Of a stretch of 64,000 nt of DNA, positions 14,671-29,730 are shown in pieces. The position numbers and the translations under genes are program-made. How positions within the stretch are numbered: the first letter of the stretch is position 1; each line of letters begins with the position of its first letter. This stretch comes from Hemibagrus wyckioides. Lineage: Eukaryota; Chordata; Actinopteri; Siluriformes; Bagridae. The notes beneath the pieces were generated by a model. That model had not been told where the DNA came from. It searched no databases and saw only the letters and a list, made by a program, of their open reading frames with translations. Where the stretch lies: assembly GCF_019097595.1 (NCBI RefSeq), contig NC_080726.1:10142205-10206204 (forward strand), written 5' to 3'.

Positions 14671-16990
14671 GACTCGTAATCCGGTTGAAATTTTCATAAA
14701 GATTTCACCGAGTTCACTTTTGCATGCAGGGCATAACAAATACCTGAATACTGATTACACTATTTGCATACTGGCGCCTCAAACGGCTAGTCTGGTATTC
14801 AAATATCTTGAACAGCTTCGGATAGGACTAAAGGCTATAAAAGTAATTGTGTTGCAACTTTTTCAACACCGAAATAACGAGATAACTAATGATGTCTGTG
14901 CTGACAGAACTGCTCAGCAATATGGAAACAATGACCAAAATAGAGACAGATAATGAAGGTCTAGAAATCTCTGACAGGCCTAAGGAAGAGCTTTGAGAAC
15001 ACCGGTAACAGAAGAAATATTAGCCAAACAATTGCTGGCAAACATAATCGGCTGCATGGAGTCACAGAGAGATCAAATCTGTACCTTCCCCTGTGAACCC
15101 CAGTACCATAATACTTGCTTATTTTATCGTTCAAGCTGTCAAAAAAGACCGAAGACACAATCCAGCTTTATATCTATTTTTATGTCTCACTTCTATTCTG
15201 ATTCATAGGACCCTTAATATTCAAGTGACTGAGGGAGACTTCATAATTCCCCCAGAGCCATAAATAAGTCCCGACTGCTGCAGTAATAAGCAATAAGACT
15301 CTCAAACTGCTTGAAAATGGTTGACAGTGTTAAAGGAAATTTCTGATTTATAAATACAAACAAGTTCCTTCTTTTTGCCATCAGCACTGATGGAGATTCT
15401 GGCACTACAAGTAAAAGAAATGTTAACTATAGACATGTAGAAAAGAGAAAGATTTTTGACAGCATTTTAAGAAAAATATTGAGAAGGAATTTGAGTCAAG
15501 TCCCTTAAATAAGATCACATATCATTTACCAGTGCAGGCAAGTGAGCTTGAATAAAAAAAATATTTACAAGGCAAATTCATTATAAATTTGTTATAAAGC
15601 AAGGTGTTTTTTTTTTCTCTCAGCGCTACCTTTTTATTTTTTTTATCTTGAGACCGTAGCATATGCATCACGCAGGTCCTGAGGGAGAGGGAGAACAGGA
15701 GGAGGCTCTCGGATTACTTGCCGCGATACTGCTCATTAATCACACAGAGTGAACCTGTGCGTGGGCTCCTGTTCGCCTTTGCCATCAGGGTGGTTTCTAG
15801 CAGTCCATCATTCATAAGGCTGCGGACGCCAAAAAGCAACATGGACTAATTTCAATGCTGCGATTCCAAACCCCGGAAAGTAAATGTGCGGTGGGCAGGA
15901 GCTGTAATTGAGATAGTTCCCATTCATATAAACATTGCAACTTATCTGATCAAATGGTTATAGCCACAGGAGCTAGCACGGGGAGAAATGAGTGCTCTGA
16001 TCTAAATAGTTCTGCCCGAGCACAAACAAACAAAGAGCCACTCGGATGAAAACACAAACACACACCCCCACATTGAGCAACAACGTCTGGCTGCATTGTG
16101 TGGGGACACGGGCATAAAACATACACCACAAAAGAGCTGAACCTGACTGCGGTGACAACGCTACCATTCATCAACCACAGCATGTCTGCCTGACAGCACC
16201 TCCCACTGAGTGTGTGTATGAGTGTGTGCACATCAGTGAACACTGAACATTTATGCATTTGCATGAAACTGCATAAAACGACGTGTGAATCTGGTTCGGA
16301 CGATAAGGCTTTCTTTCACTCTGACTCGTATACGTAAGTGACAAAAACAGAAAATAGGAGAATAGATAATAAAGCCAGACTGACGTTCTAAACGTACCAC
16401 ATGGGACGACAAATTGGAGAGGGGGATGATGAAAACACCAGTGCAGATGTTCCAATCTAGTCCACGTTAGCGCCATGTGTGCGCCATAAGGTTAACTAAT
16501 CAATATTACCAGGACCACTGATTAAGCATTTAAAAGAAACATGCACCACGTTTTTTTTTCCCTATCCCTCTGCAGCACTTTAATAACTAGGAGTTAGTCA
16601 TTACTACAACACCAAAACTCACTTCCCTCATCATCATCCATAAGCTGAGCACTCCATCATTAGGCGTAGAAATATCTCCGGAGTTCACAATTTAATTTGA
16701 TTTCAATTCGGGGTGCCACTATGCCATTATTAAACGATTCTTTATGCACCTTTTTTTCTTTTTATAGCCCACATTATGATTTTTCTTTCCTTCATAATAG
16801 CTTGCCGCATTAAAAAAAAAAGAAAAATGCTAAGCTTTATATTTCCATTAGGGCTTACAGCATACTCAAATATTTTTAATATACATGTTTTTAGAGGCAC
16901 AAAAATTCATGTTCAAGTAATCTGCAGAGCAAGTTGATCAAACCATGCAGTTCTTAACCATTTTGTGACAACATGACACTGGTGTCCCTA
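14671..16990. other. Noncoding DNA with a possible conserved element at 15660-15920
   Basis: Mostly AT-rich. The stretch 15660-15920 is less repetitive and more GC-rich, with homeodomain-type cores (ctcattaatcac, gctgtaattgag). It looks like a candidate regulatory element, judged by composition only. Confidence 0.3.
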
Positions 16991-17120
16991 TAGTAGCTCA
17001 ATGGTTGAGGCTCTGGGCTACTAATCAGACGGTTAAGATGCCACTGTTGGGCCCTGAAGTAAGGCCCTTAAACTGCTCATGTCTGACCCTGTGCTCTAAT
17101 CCCAATTTCCTACCAAGCTG
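16991..17120 (+). mobile_element. Older copy of the same tRNA-type SINE family
   Basis: It begins with an A-box-like tagctcaatggttgagg and continues with ccactgttgggccctgaagtaaggccctta and ctgaccctgtgctctaatccc, matching the 41355-41491 copy in reverse. No clear flanking duplication is left. It is followed by a short (CAGA)n tract. Confidence 0.65.
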
Positions 17121-17901
17121 AAAATAGAAAGGCAGACAGACAGACAGATATATGTTCAAATGAATGATTAATGATATGAATACACTTAATTTGGCTAATT
17201 TGTGACATTTTTAATACATTTAATCTAAGCAAATACAATGTCTATAATGAAGTAATTACAATTTGAATGCCATTTTTAATTGCATATATATCCCTAAGAA
17301 AGAGCTTTCATGTTTATAAAATTTTATGCATAAGCCCATGCAATTATGACGTTTTGTGCAAAGAAGAAAAAACATTCAAAAGAGAAATTAAAGCATTTAA
17401 AAATCTAAGGATCGTTTATTTTTCCCAATCCCACTCCAAAACATAGCATGAAATCCAATTTTAATTCTGGCCCACTGCTTATGCTGTTGAATGCAAAGCA
17501 GAGATGAATAAGAGCGGCTGAAAAGTTAGCAGGGATTATGCTTTGGCAGGGTCGAGAGGACAGCTTGTAGAAAACTAACAATATAGAAACCGTAAACAGC
17601 CCTTAGTGGAGACGAAAGGATTTGAAGCTGACTTTGTGGGTGGATAATAATTTCAGGGATAATGGGATACACGAAGAAGGGCTTATGAGACGTAGCAAAA
17701 GGTGGGAGTGTCTTAAAACGGGCAGGACTTGGAGAGAAAGATCCTATAGACATGCATCTAGCTTTAGTGTCATAAAGGTTTCAGTTGAACTCTGTCACGC
17801 TAACGAGGCCTGTCTGAAACTTGTCAGCTCTGGAATGAGAGGAAGAGATGAGGGCTGGTTGCTGAACAAAAAGACTTAAAGTTCAAGTTCAAGGTTATGC
17901 A

Positions 17902-17954
17902 TACACACACATCCCACCAACACACACACACACCCACCCACCCACATACACACA
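17902..17954. repeat. (CA)n/(CACC)n compound repeat
   Basis: Interrupted CA repeats with CCCACCCACCCAC in the middle. Confidence 0.85.
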
Positions 17955-20775
17955 TTTCTCACACAAATTTGATCGTACATGCAGGTGTGTAATTCGGTTT
18001 AATACATATTCACCTGAACGGTGGGCAGAAATGTAGCAGTAGGCAAACAAATTATATTGTTTAGAGTTGGAGGTCAGGGTTAAATGAGAGGGGAATTATC
18101 TGGGGGAAAGGGGAATGAACTGCTCTTTAAAAACATCTCGTACACAAACTGAACATCTAAATGACAAATGCAGGGTTTCCAACATACAGGAATGGCTTGG
18201 AATTAGATTTGTGAGTGGAATAGCTTTAGATACTAAAGAGATTTTTTCTATTAAACAGGCCCTAACAATATTAGTAAGTATTATAGTAAGACGGTATTAT
18301 CTGACTTCAGTTTGTCTCTTGAATACAGTAAGTTTCGTTTTTTAATAACTGGCTATAATATATTCCTACTGATTTATACAGAATTTAAACAGTGGGATAA
18401 AAGTCATCAATTTTATAGCACAGGGGTGAACAGAATAAAAAATTCATTAGCTAGATCACTGGACAGATCCATCTAAGTGCTGTCCAGTCCTATGTTTTGG
18501 TTGCCTGGAAGCTATGCTAAAATGTGGTGGCTGATATAATATCATTGTTTGCTGAGCTAGTTTGCTAGTTAAATTTATTACCACAAACTACTGGAGGCAG
18601 ACAAATATTGTTATGTTTATTATCCACTTTTAACAATGTTCCTAACATTGAACATCTTGCATGCACCCTAGACAAGAAGTCAGGTGAGTAGTTGGGATTT
18701 GTTCTGTTCTCGCATCACATTATCAACATTATTTGAGTCTGATCGGTTCATTTTAAATGTCAACATGATTAACTATGATACGATTGCATAATGTGCTGTA
18801 TGACACTTTTATGCAACTTATTTTGCTTGGTTTTGTTTCCAGGTTTCCGATTCTGAAAGGATTATCTGTCATCTGTCATAAAGAAATAGTTTGGAACCAT
18901 CAGTTCCACCTGGCAAATATGAATACAAACAAATAGCCTTGACGCAAAGTCTGCATTATCTAAGAGCTCAGGCTAGAGATTTGTCCACTCCTGGATCAAT
19001 GTGCTGATTTATTGGTTTGGCACAGAGTATATAGTACAGAGCAAAAAAAAAAAAAACAAAAAAAAAAAGTGAGAGTCGAATGCCGAATGTGTGAAACTGG
19101 GCATTCCTTGACAGCATTCAGGGAATATATAAATAGACTGCATGTTTTTTGCTTTTATTACATTACACAAGTAAAATAATGTCAGATTTCAGGTTTTTCA
19201 CTCTGTATTGAAGATAAAGCTTATGGAAATGCAGAGGATTATCAGCATTTCACAATCACCAGGCTTAGAAGCACAAGGTGGTGTATAAAAGTGAACCCAT
19301 TCACTTTCTCAGTCTAAAGAGCAGGCAACCAGGTGTTTTGCTGGACGATGATATGGCTTCTGTCCACTCCTGGAAAGTGCTCCATCTCTATGAGGGGAGA
19401 GGTCACTTTCCCCCAGCCTTTCTTAAAGCGGCGCTCATCCCAAGACTGCGGTCCGTTCCCGAGCCAAAGAAAACAGCCCTAAGCGCTCTGCACTCTAATC
19501 AACCACTTCCACACAGTATCCCTCCCCCTCTCTGCTCCCTACAGCCTTTTGTCATGTGGGTATGAAACCCTGTGTGGAGAGGAGCGTAAAAAGCAATCTA
19601 AAACTTGGAGAGAGAGAGAGACAGGGAGGGAGACAGGTCCATTAACATCAAAAGCTCTGTTTACTTCAGGTAAACATTCTGTCCAAGACAGACCATGAGC
19701 CAACAATCTGCAATTAGGCCAAACCACTTATATTCTGAATTAACGCATCGTCTAATCTACAGTGGCTTATTGACTAGAGAAAGCATTACCACCCCTGGCC
19801 CATTGAGCCTGCCACAGGTACTAAAACTATGTGGCCTGTAATGAAAATTAGTGTCCATGACTTTACTGCTATTACTGCAGTAGAACAGATGCTGGTGTCA
19901 CAGTTAATGCACTTGCATGATGATGCAGTAATGTCCATTAGTAACTGGACAGTGATTTTCGTTGTCATCACTGTCTAACACTGGATTTGCAATTAAACCC
20001 CACTATCAGGATAAATACAAACTCCTATTTATATCTGTTTTGTAAAGCTGGGCAACAAGACAATAAAATATTCTAAGCAATAATGGTAAAATGCAACATT
20101 TAGAGATAGCATGTATTGACATATCTGTTTCTCACCTTGAAAAAACATAAATAAAAAAATTCACAAACTCTGGCAAGGCAGTTGATGTTATCTTTATGAA
20201 CCTTAAAAATGAATGTTCCTACTCAAATATATTTATCCCCATTTCAGATTTAGGCAATGTATTTCTGTAAACATGAAATAAACACATCATTAAACACAAT
20301 GTGCTAAACACAGTGTAACAGTGTGCTAGCAATCCTGTATATTTGTGGTCTTTAAATTGTGTCCTGCTGGCCAGCCCTCTACACTGGACGAATGATACAG
20401 CAGTCACCACTTTTGTTTTTTCTATGCAACACAATGACCATTAACAAGTGGATAAATCATCCATCTTTAAGAAAAACACCATCTTTAGTATTTGACTACA
20501 GATCAAACATTAGGGATCATCCACATTTTATGACTTTGCCAACCTTTTTTATTGCTATCTTTACTAAGTGACATGAATTGCCATTTGGGTCAGTTGATTG
20601 ATTCGGCCAGTCGAGAGATTTTCCATCTACTCGACAATATAAAAACTATAGCTGTTTTTGTAGTATATTCCAGGTCACTGCCTTGCCATAGATAAAGGAC
20701 TATCCGTTAAGATGTGAGCTATTTGTTTGGATTTGTGCAAAATAAAAAAACGAGTTAAAATGATTAAAAACGCTC

Positions 20776-21000
20776 ACTTCAGAATTCATCCTGCTGCTAC
20801 AATTGGCAGTCACATCAATCACGGCAAGAAATCCTGATCTACCAGCAGCCAGACATGATCATGCTTCCAGGGTTTCACAGATGAAGTGATATTCTTCGGA
20901 TCATTGGCAATTCCTTTCTACTTTGGATCATTCTAGCTGGTTGAGAAACAACCGAGCATAAAAGTGTCCAATTACTTAGGGCCTTCAGAAATAGGTGTGT
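20776..21000 (-). mobile_element. Decayed 3' part of a Tc1-like element
   Basis: The segment reads cttcagaattcatcctgctgctacaa, then agcagccagacatgatcatgcttcc, then tttcacagatgaagtgatattc. These resemble the reverse strand of a fish Tc1 transposase gene. It ends with gtgtccaattacttagggcc, resembling its terminal repeat. No open frame remains. Confidence 0.5.
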
Positions 21001-24000
21001 AAAAGATTTAAATGTAAATCAACCTTAAATTAAAGGTAAAAAAAGTGTCACCTTTAATTTAAAGGGTAATTATATATATTTTTTTTATAAGATTCACCCA
21101 CCTCAGGAGAAATACTATAGCGTGCAATTACTTACAGTCTGTGCACAATGTTATGCCTGATACATTATAAAGCTCTAAAGTAAGTGTCATAGATGGGTGT
21201 AATTACAGACTGACATGTACTATATGCCAATTACACAAAACATTGAAGAGTTTGACTTTTACAAGGACATAACGACGAATCACGGAATAGTCAATAAACC
21301 TCTATAGTACTGTGTATCTACAGAAGGTGGTAGAATATGCAGGAGAGTTATATAAAATGACCCAGTCTGGAGAATGCTATTACTATTTGAGTGAACATTC
21401 CAGAAGCCATACAAAATCATCCCGGGGTCCTAAAGGTGGAACATCCCCCAGCCACCCACATACAAACACAGAGTCCTCCCCTAAGTCTATGAGCACTGAG
21501 TGAACACAGTCTAGGTTATGTACGTACAAGGGCACTGGGATGGCTGCGGTCGGCAGGAACTGTGGAATGTGGGTAAAAGTCAAGGAGTATAAGTCAACTG
21601 GAGCTCACTGAAGCAAGAGTTTGTCAGCAGAACAGACACTTAAAAAAAAAATGGCAGGAATACACACTTTCCTAATAAATTGTCAGTTAGATGAGGTTTT
21701 AATTATCATTCGTTTGACTTGTTGCTCCATATAAGGATGTACACTATAGAAAATACTATAAAGGTTACACAGTAAGCTATATAGTATTGATTTAAACTAA
21801 AGAACTACAAAAAATGTCTTTTTAAGCTCTTTACATAAGAAACGTTTATTAAATGCAAACCAACTGACGGTTCATTAAATGCAAACCAAACGACCAGACA
21901 TATTAGCCCCATTAAACTATTTAATTGAAAATGATTTTGTTAAACTATGGATACTGAGCGAATAGAGCAGTACTGAAGAAATGCAGTCTAGACTGTTTTA
22001 ATGCATCAATTCTAAATTACAGTGCAAACTATAAACAGAGTTTACTAAAAAAAAAAATCTATCTAATAAAAGCTTAAAAGCGATCCAATTTATCTAATTA
22101 AAAGCTATCTAATTTAAATGGAAAAGGCACTTCCATCGCACTATGAGTAACATATTTAAACTGATCCACATCGAAGGCATGTGATCTTCCCATCTCTTCC
22201 CTCCCGAATCTCTAAAGTCTGTTCAGAATGAAGAATCAGGCACCATTTAATGCCTAATAACTGTAATTAACGCTATTTATTCTGTCGTCACAGGTTTGTG
22301 CCTGAGTTTTAAAGTCTGCAGTGTGAATCTGCATTTTTAAATAGAAATACATGAACCTAATGCAAATAACATGATTAGAACTGGAGGGAGGGAAAAGCGT
22401 GGGACAGTATACAACAATCGTTGGTTAAGATGCGCTGTGGAAAACAGATTGGTTTCTCTGCCACACAGTTAGAGCTGCCAAAACGTATTCTGCATCAGTG
22501 AGATGAGCTTCAATTTCTGTAGTAAAGAGAGCCCCAAAATCCTTTCTTTCTGTTGCAGCTGTCATAAAATCATACAACATGTAGATGCACATAGAGTCAT
22601 TTCAGACACGGCCGATCCCACACGGTGGAACAAATTCTGTATGTTTAAGTTCATTAGCCTCGCCTCAGACGAAGTCTATAGATTATGGCTAATTAAGTAG
22701 CTTAACGTGGCTTTAAACCCACATAGAATAATTATCCATCATCCTGCTAAAGATTTTGATCCCACTGCATTGTATAAACGTGTACAAATACATATGTGCA
22801 AGTTGTCCCTTTTCACGTCCCCTGAATCCTAAACACACGTTAACGGGCTTGTGTCTCTGAGACCAGTGGAGTGCCAAAAAATGCTAAAGCTCATCATATT
22901 AGCATTAGTGTCAGGAAAAAAGGCCCTTCAAAGAAATGGTTGTCAACTGGAATATTTTGTCTAGTACAAAATGTATTATTTGTAGCAGTTCAGAGTAGTA
23001 ATTTTTAGCACTGTATCTATGTTATAATGAATATAAAAATATACTCACGCTTAGAATTTCAGGTATTATAATGGCTTGTGTTAACGTCTCTGAGAAAACA
23101 AAGCGTGATAAAATACTTAAAGATGACATTATCACATCATTTTAGCACAGTTAGAATTAGCTTCTGAGAATTGTTTCCCTTTGAGGAAACATGATTTTGC
23201 GTACTGGAATGTTTATAAAAACAAAGCAGCTATTGTTTAGCAGTGTACAGGTGACAGCCAGGATGCTAATGATAAGCAGATTATTACGCAAAGGTGATTT
23301 TTCAATGTGTAAACACAGACAAGCGAACGGATTCTCGCTGTGTACAGATCTGTAATTAGCCCAAATTTAATGGGCAGTGATAAACGACGCACCTTGCTTC
23401 CCAGAGCTTCCGTCTCATGCCATTTCTTCTTTGCCTAAACACAGGCAGCTTAATTCTTTTTGTCCTGGTAAGTGACAACGCTCTTTCTTCACGGGTTTTG
23501 CAGGCAGTTTCGGCTTAGCCTGTTTGCAAAAGCAGGTGAAATTCCTGTAGGGTTCTCTAAGGTGGGTGTTAACAGCAGAACGGCTTTAACCACCGCCTTT
23601 AGTACAACAGCACAGTGCCTGCTGACATCACGTTGAACCGACAGCACGTTGGCTGTTTTGGAACCGGTTAGTCCTGTCAGCCAACATAGTAACCGCCAGA
23701 AACACACAAATCAACATGAAAATGTACACATCTAGAGGTTTAGGCCTTGGATAAGCGTTTAAATCTGGTTGTCAGCCTAAAAAAAATGCCTTAAAGCATG
23801 AAAACAAACAAGTGGACACATCTAAAGGAGGGACTCTAATAATTTACACTTTTATAAATCAGGGCTTTGTCAGTTTGTCAAATCAGTGAACAGACCTCAA
23901 ATATGAGAGTCATAGTCACTTGCGAGCTTTAGCAAGGCTTGTATTGATCTTTTATGTGTCAAAATGTCAGGCTTCCAACATCGGTGCACGTCATAGTCAT

Positions 24001-24959
24001 CATCGAACAAACAGCGTTAAAGCTTTGTTTTTGTTCACACAAAGCACAATATCATTCAGCGGAATATTGCTCTGCTATGAACATTATTGACCCACAGATG
24101 AAAGGGAACTGCTGAAAATGGGTAACAATAAAAGCAGACGCACAGCGTACGTCCTAAATTTAACAATCTGACTCTAGTAGGGAAGTTGTAGCGCTTCTGT
24201 TTTGAGAGAAGGGTGATGTTTTTTCATAGTGCTGTGAAGTCCAGCGGTGGAAACGTACATGCTTTCATTGCTTCAGGCAGCAGACTACTGGCACCAGCAG
24301 AGAACCTTGTAGTCTGTCACGGTATCATTCTCTTCCTCCGTCTCCCTCAGTCTGCTGTTTTCTACATTCCTCCACAGCACAGTATAAAGACCCGTCATGC
24401 CAATCTGCGAGCTTTTACTATGCTTTATTTACTAGTGTATGTCAAGTAACACAAGAGGAGGGTATATCTAACAGTGACTCAGACCCAGACCTGATAAAGG
24501 CAGCAGAATCTGACAGAAATGTATAAATAAATTAATAAATAAATAAATGAACAAAACAGCAGAGCAGAAGTGGCAAATCAGGGTGAAAAAAAGCTACAGC
24601 TGCACGGTCAAAGGAGCCAGAATAGGACACAAACTGGGAGCCATTTTTAAAGCCGAGTAAGTACCTCTGGGAATCCAGCTTTCCGGCAAACAAAAGTCCC
24701 ATCAAGATCCAAACCCAAAACCAGAGATTTATGCCTGGGTTTTTACAGTGATGTGGAAAAAGCCCCAACAAATCCAGTACACCATGTTTATTTCCTCCTG
24801 TTCGGCCCTAATCCCAGGACGGCTACCCGCCTTCAGAATAACTACAGGTCCAGTGCGGACACAACCGTCACCTTTGACCTCACAAGCCTGAATTCCAGGA
24901 TCTGCTGAGCAGCAAGGCCTACACTATGGAAGACTACAGGAAGTGTGTGAGATTAGTGT

Positions 24960-24964
<5 letters not shown>

Positions 24965-24996
<32 letters not shown>
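24965..24996. repeat. (TG)n microsatellite
   Basis: Thirty-two nt of uninterrupted TG, running into gagagagcgacagaga. Confidence 0.95.
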
Positions 24997-25002
<6 letters not shown>

Positions 25003-27076
25003 CGACAGAGAGAAAGTTCACATTACTAAACATCAGCAGATCTTTGGGTCACTGAAAGGCTACTCACAATCACTGTGAGAAGAAAACTACATGAAGACAA
25101 CATGACTCCTAAACTGCTGTACTGTAACTCCTCTGACTTGGCCCTGTTTTGTCAACACACAACTGGCAAGCTGCAGCATCAAACTGACAGCATAGAAGAC
25201 AAAACCAGTGAGAAGCATGAACACTCAAAAGGCACTACCGGTCAATCTGCATTCCAGCGCTGACATGTTTCATGTGTTTTCTTTCTTCCCTACATGATAA
25301 AACACTTCAGTTCTTCCTCCCGACACACCAAACTGTTATTAAATTAGAAATGAAGCCAACTTTTATTTAATTCCTCTACTTGACTTAATCTTATCTCATG
25401 AGACATATGGTGCATATATTTAAGGTTTGGGTTTAGTCCTGAGTTTGATCTTTAGCTTACTTTTTAAAACTTTTTGATAATTTAGATTTATAAAAATTTA
25501 TAAAAAAAATTTATAAAAAATTTATAAATAGATTTATATAAGATAGCAAACACTGAACTAAGCAAGGCAAGCGAACAGAAAAGATACAGGTAACATCGGG
25601 TCACTGAATATTAACACAACTGATTTCAAAGCATGCAGAACTGAAGCTTTTTCTTTTCTTTTCTTTTTTTTTTTTAAAGCTTTTTCCAAGCGTCGGAAAA
25701 GAAATTTACATGCATTGCACATAGTTCATGCATTTTTCAGAAGTATATCTGCAACTGCTTTAGGTTTAGAGTCTTCAGAGAAGATGCAAGATTTCCTCCA
25801 CTGACATTCTAACATCAACAATAACTGCACAATTATCTTCAAAACTACTCCTTGCCATTTTCAAGGCTCATTTTTTTTCTTCACAACACTTTTGTACATA
25901 ATAAAGAAACAAAATGTAGTCCGTGTGGTGTGCCACAGCCTTAGCTAGATAATAACCAAAGTTCCTCTTGATATAAGTTTAGATGAGCATTTTTCTGAAT
26001 ATCTTGGATACCAGCACGTCTAATAGCAACAACCACTTCCCTGATCATACAGCAATAAAAGCCTCCAAATGATTATGCTTCCTGTCTGTCCTGGCAAGAA
26101 ACTTAAAACCAGCTGCTGGAGTATTGTCAAGTGTGGAATGAACAGGAAGCACAAAAGATAAAGTTTATTGCTGAGTAATATGATGAAATAATCACAATAG
26201 TGTAATATATTATGTCACAATACACTTTTCTGGGTTATTATATTTTTATCATTTGTTATTTTTATAACAAGTCCACACACTTATTTTGATTAGATGTTGA
26301 AATTTTGGATTTTTTAATCTTGTATCATCTGTTTATTTTCTCCTTTGCAGTGTAAATGTACTTTGCAGCCATTGAACAGAAATATCACTGCACTAAGTTA
26401 TACACAGGGTTTTTAAAAACACAACACTACAATTTTATTGGCTATAATTATATTAATGAACCTGTACATCATGATGTGGGTGATGAAGTGTAGAAAAGTC
26501 TTGTCTAGTGATATATTTTTCATATTGATCTATTCATTGTTGCTTTTTTTTTTTTAAACATAACCATGACATTCACACTGCAGTTATTAGCAATAAGTTC
26601 ATCATTTGATGTCATCTTTTTGTTTTAAGTTATATTTCTTTTACAGACATGCTCCTCCTGTGATCGTTAGGACTTTAAACAGAAGATAAGATAATCGACA
26701 TGTTGAGATTTTCCTTCGTACATTTTTTCAGCAAGATGTTTGCACATTACACATAAATAGTGAAGATTGGGTAGTGATTCTTGTACAAATAATATGTAAT
26801 TTCTTCATTTGCTATAAAGTTTTAGAAAAGTGAAAGAAAGTACACTTTCAAACTTTTTCATTAGCTTAATGAGTAAATTGTAAATCCTTAAGTAACAAGT
26901 AGGTTTTTATGTTCAATTTTTAATCCTGCACAGTAACACAATCCATTGCCCACAGCCACCAGTATTTATACAGCTTCAATAAAACCTACTAGGTGTTTGG
27001 GTTGTTTTCCCTTTCGTAATAGCATTTTGCTGTACTGGTCTATAAAGTCACACAGGTCACACAAACTGCTGTTATA

Positions 27077-27096
27077 AAAAAAAAAAAAAAAAAAAA
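27077..27096. repeat. A-rich tract
   Basis: Twenty A, followed by further A-rich DNA. No retroposed gene body can be seen beside it. Confidence 0.8.
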
Positions 27097-29253
27097 TTAA
27101 ATAAATTTAAAAAAAACAAAAACAAAGGACATACAGTATCTGGACAAGTCACTGGGGCAGGATACAGCCATGCAAGAGAAGCAAATTCAAGCCCGATGGA
27201 AAAGATAAGATTTTAGCAGCTAATGGAGGTGTAACTAAATAAACAGGAATCTATTTCCTCCTGCCCTGTTGGAAGAAAGAGAATTATAAAAAAAGAGAAA
27301 AGAAGAAAGCTTTTTGCCAGTATGGACAGTACTTGACACTTTGCCCTATATGAAGCCAATTCATCTTCCCTTGCCACTGTGCCTCTCGGTTTCATGGCTG
27401 CCTTCCCAGATTGCCCACGACAGCGAGTACCTCATTAGCTATATGGTGCCAGGCTGACAAGCCATTGCAGAGTGGATCGATGCAGCCGTGCCCGGCACCC
27501 TTACACACAACCGTGCTTAGTCATCGACCATCGGCCTGGACAGGCGCAAGATAAGAAATTGGTCAAAAATGTCTCTCTTATGTGATAGCAACCAGAAGTG
27601 ACAATTGCACGCTGACTGCAGTCTCTTCAGGAAACTTTCATTCAAAGTAGACTGAAATGTATATAAACAATTCCATATAGGGATCCTTCCTACTCCTTAT
27701 TTGATTTAGCTGTGATCACAGGAAAGAGGTTGTTTTTAATACCATGCTGATGCAATCGCCCCACCCTTATGGTTGACTTTGAAGGCACTGGCAGTGTTAA
27801 AGCCCACCACATTGGTCCGAGGACTGGAAAAGGATGCATAGACTGACCCTGCATTCAAAGCAGCAAGTCTCTCATGTCAACCACCACAGCTGTCCAGCAT
27901 TTCTGTTGTGTTCATCTCAATGAGAAACTGAAACAGCTCACTATACTTTCTTAAGCTAACTAGTTACAAACAAATTAAATAATGTACTAATCAGTGTGAA
28001 AAATAAATCCTTGAACACATGGTACATGCTGGGCTTCAAAACAAGCTAACTACACCCACAAAAGCCACCAACAATCCTTGCTAATTACTAACAAGCTTTA
28101 TTTTTTTTTTCCATTAGGTTTCTCTACCCATTTAATTGGAAGTCATACATGGCATACATGACAAGTTTTTCTTCTATTTTTGCACATCAAACAGTAAATG
28201 GGAATTAATTGCAGTTAGAAACTAATCATCGGGCAATCATTTGGATTTGCTGCTTTACCATAATTTGCATCGAATTAGGAAATTAGGAAAATCTCACTTC
28301 AAGAGTCGCTGAAAAAAAACGAATGGTCGCCTGTCACTTCCAAGGGTGAACACAGGACGAGAGAAGCTTGCAGAACAGTTCCAAAATTCTTTGGTCTCAT
28401 GTACATCAAATTTTCTTGTCTATTCCCTCACCCCCATACAACTACCTACTATCTACCAGTGATTAAACCTGCCATCTTTAATTACACTCCGCTACTACAG
28501 TCCCACCATGTTCACTCACACAGGCAGGTGGGAGTGACAGTCGCAATTAAGTCATCAAACTGTAGAGGTAAATATGTGAATGCTGCACAGCCACTGTTCA
28601 TCTCCATCTAATCAAATTCCTTACTGATTAGAAATGAATCTTTACCAGACAAGATGAAGAATCCAAACAACCAGCTGCTTCACGACGACTCCTGTGAAGT
28701 AAAGATCACCATTTTGTGGAAAATGGAACATTTTAGTTTCGAGTCTTCATTGGCTGGTAGCATGTTGAAGCATAAAGCACAGAGATAGGCAATAATGTTA
28801 AGGATATCTCCCACACTGTCTCTCTCCAACCTCCCCTTACCAGGGGCATCTTTGGTGGACATCCTGGAGGAAATGGTGGCATTGAAGGGGAGGGGTGGAA
28901 ATCCCACCAGGAGCAAAATTACAAGAGGAAGTCAAGAGGACAAGAAAGAGAAAAAAATATTGCAGGAAGAGAAAGAAACCATTGCAAGAACACCTTTGAA
29001 CAGCTTTCTATAGAGCTTAAATGTTTAACAGAATAATACAAAGGCTAAGTAAATCACAGCAGTTATAACCTAAGAACAGGGCGGAAATGGGAGGTGGCCA
29101 TGACAACAGTCCATTCATACCTTATCACATTTTTGGCGTGAGCAAAATTCCCAACACACCTGCAACGGAGCTCTATTGCATGGGGTGCAGCCAGGGCTTG
29201 GCCTGTGCCTGTACATATCCTTTTCTCCTTCACTCTGCACTTTCTGTGTACTC

Positions 29254-29276
29254 TTTTTTTTTTTTTTTTTTTTTTT
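29254..29276. repeat. T-tract
   Basis: Twenty-three T in a row. Confidence 0.9.
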
Positions 29277-29730
29277 ACTCACGCTTGCACTTTCTACCCA
29301 TTAGAGCCCCACTTGTCCGCAGGTGAAATGCTGAGTCACTATGAGACACACTCAGTGCCATGAAATGAATGCAGAAGGGACAGATTATTGACAAAACTCA
29401 TTATCCAATCCAGTGCACCAGCACAGCTTCAGGAAATGGGAACACAGAAAGTGTCTGGCTTTACTACCCTCTAAAGCACCATCGGTGCTTTTAGTTTTTT
29501 TGGCTTGTTCATGTCTCTACATCTTGGCTGACACAAGTTACAAGGAACACAGCACGGCAAAGAAGGCCATAACTACACAACGTCCACATGTCCTGCGAGA
29601 ACATCACCATGGACACCATTCTTTAAAACAACGTGGCCCTCCATTGTTGCAAAGACCGATGGCGGGCGATTTGAAACACTCCGACAATGGATAGCCGCTT
29701 TTCTTTAGAAGAGAGTGCCCTCTACCCCTC

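Larger units (their letters stand above)
17121..29730. other. Noncoding DNA, no recognised gene
   Basis: Contains the Tc1 remnant at 20776 and several microsatellites listed separately. GC-richer complex stretches occur at about 19330-19560 and 27400-27560. No exon with both splice sites and a known domain is seen. Confidence 0.5.

Noticed and set aside
21840..21892. Repeated ttaaatgcaaaccaa as a CRISPR-like or regulatory array
   Set aside because: There are only two copies in AT-rich animal DNA with no regular spacers. No CRISPR array, operon or other prokaryotic feature is present.
27060..27120. A-rich tract as the tail of a processed pseudogene
   Set aside because: No gene-like body or flanking direct repeat was seen next to it.
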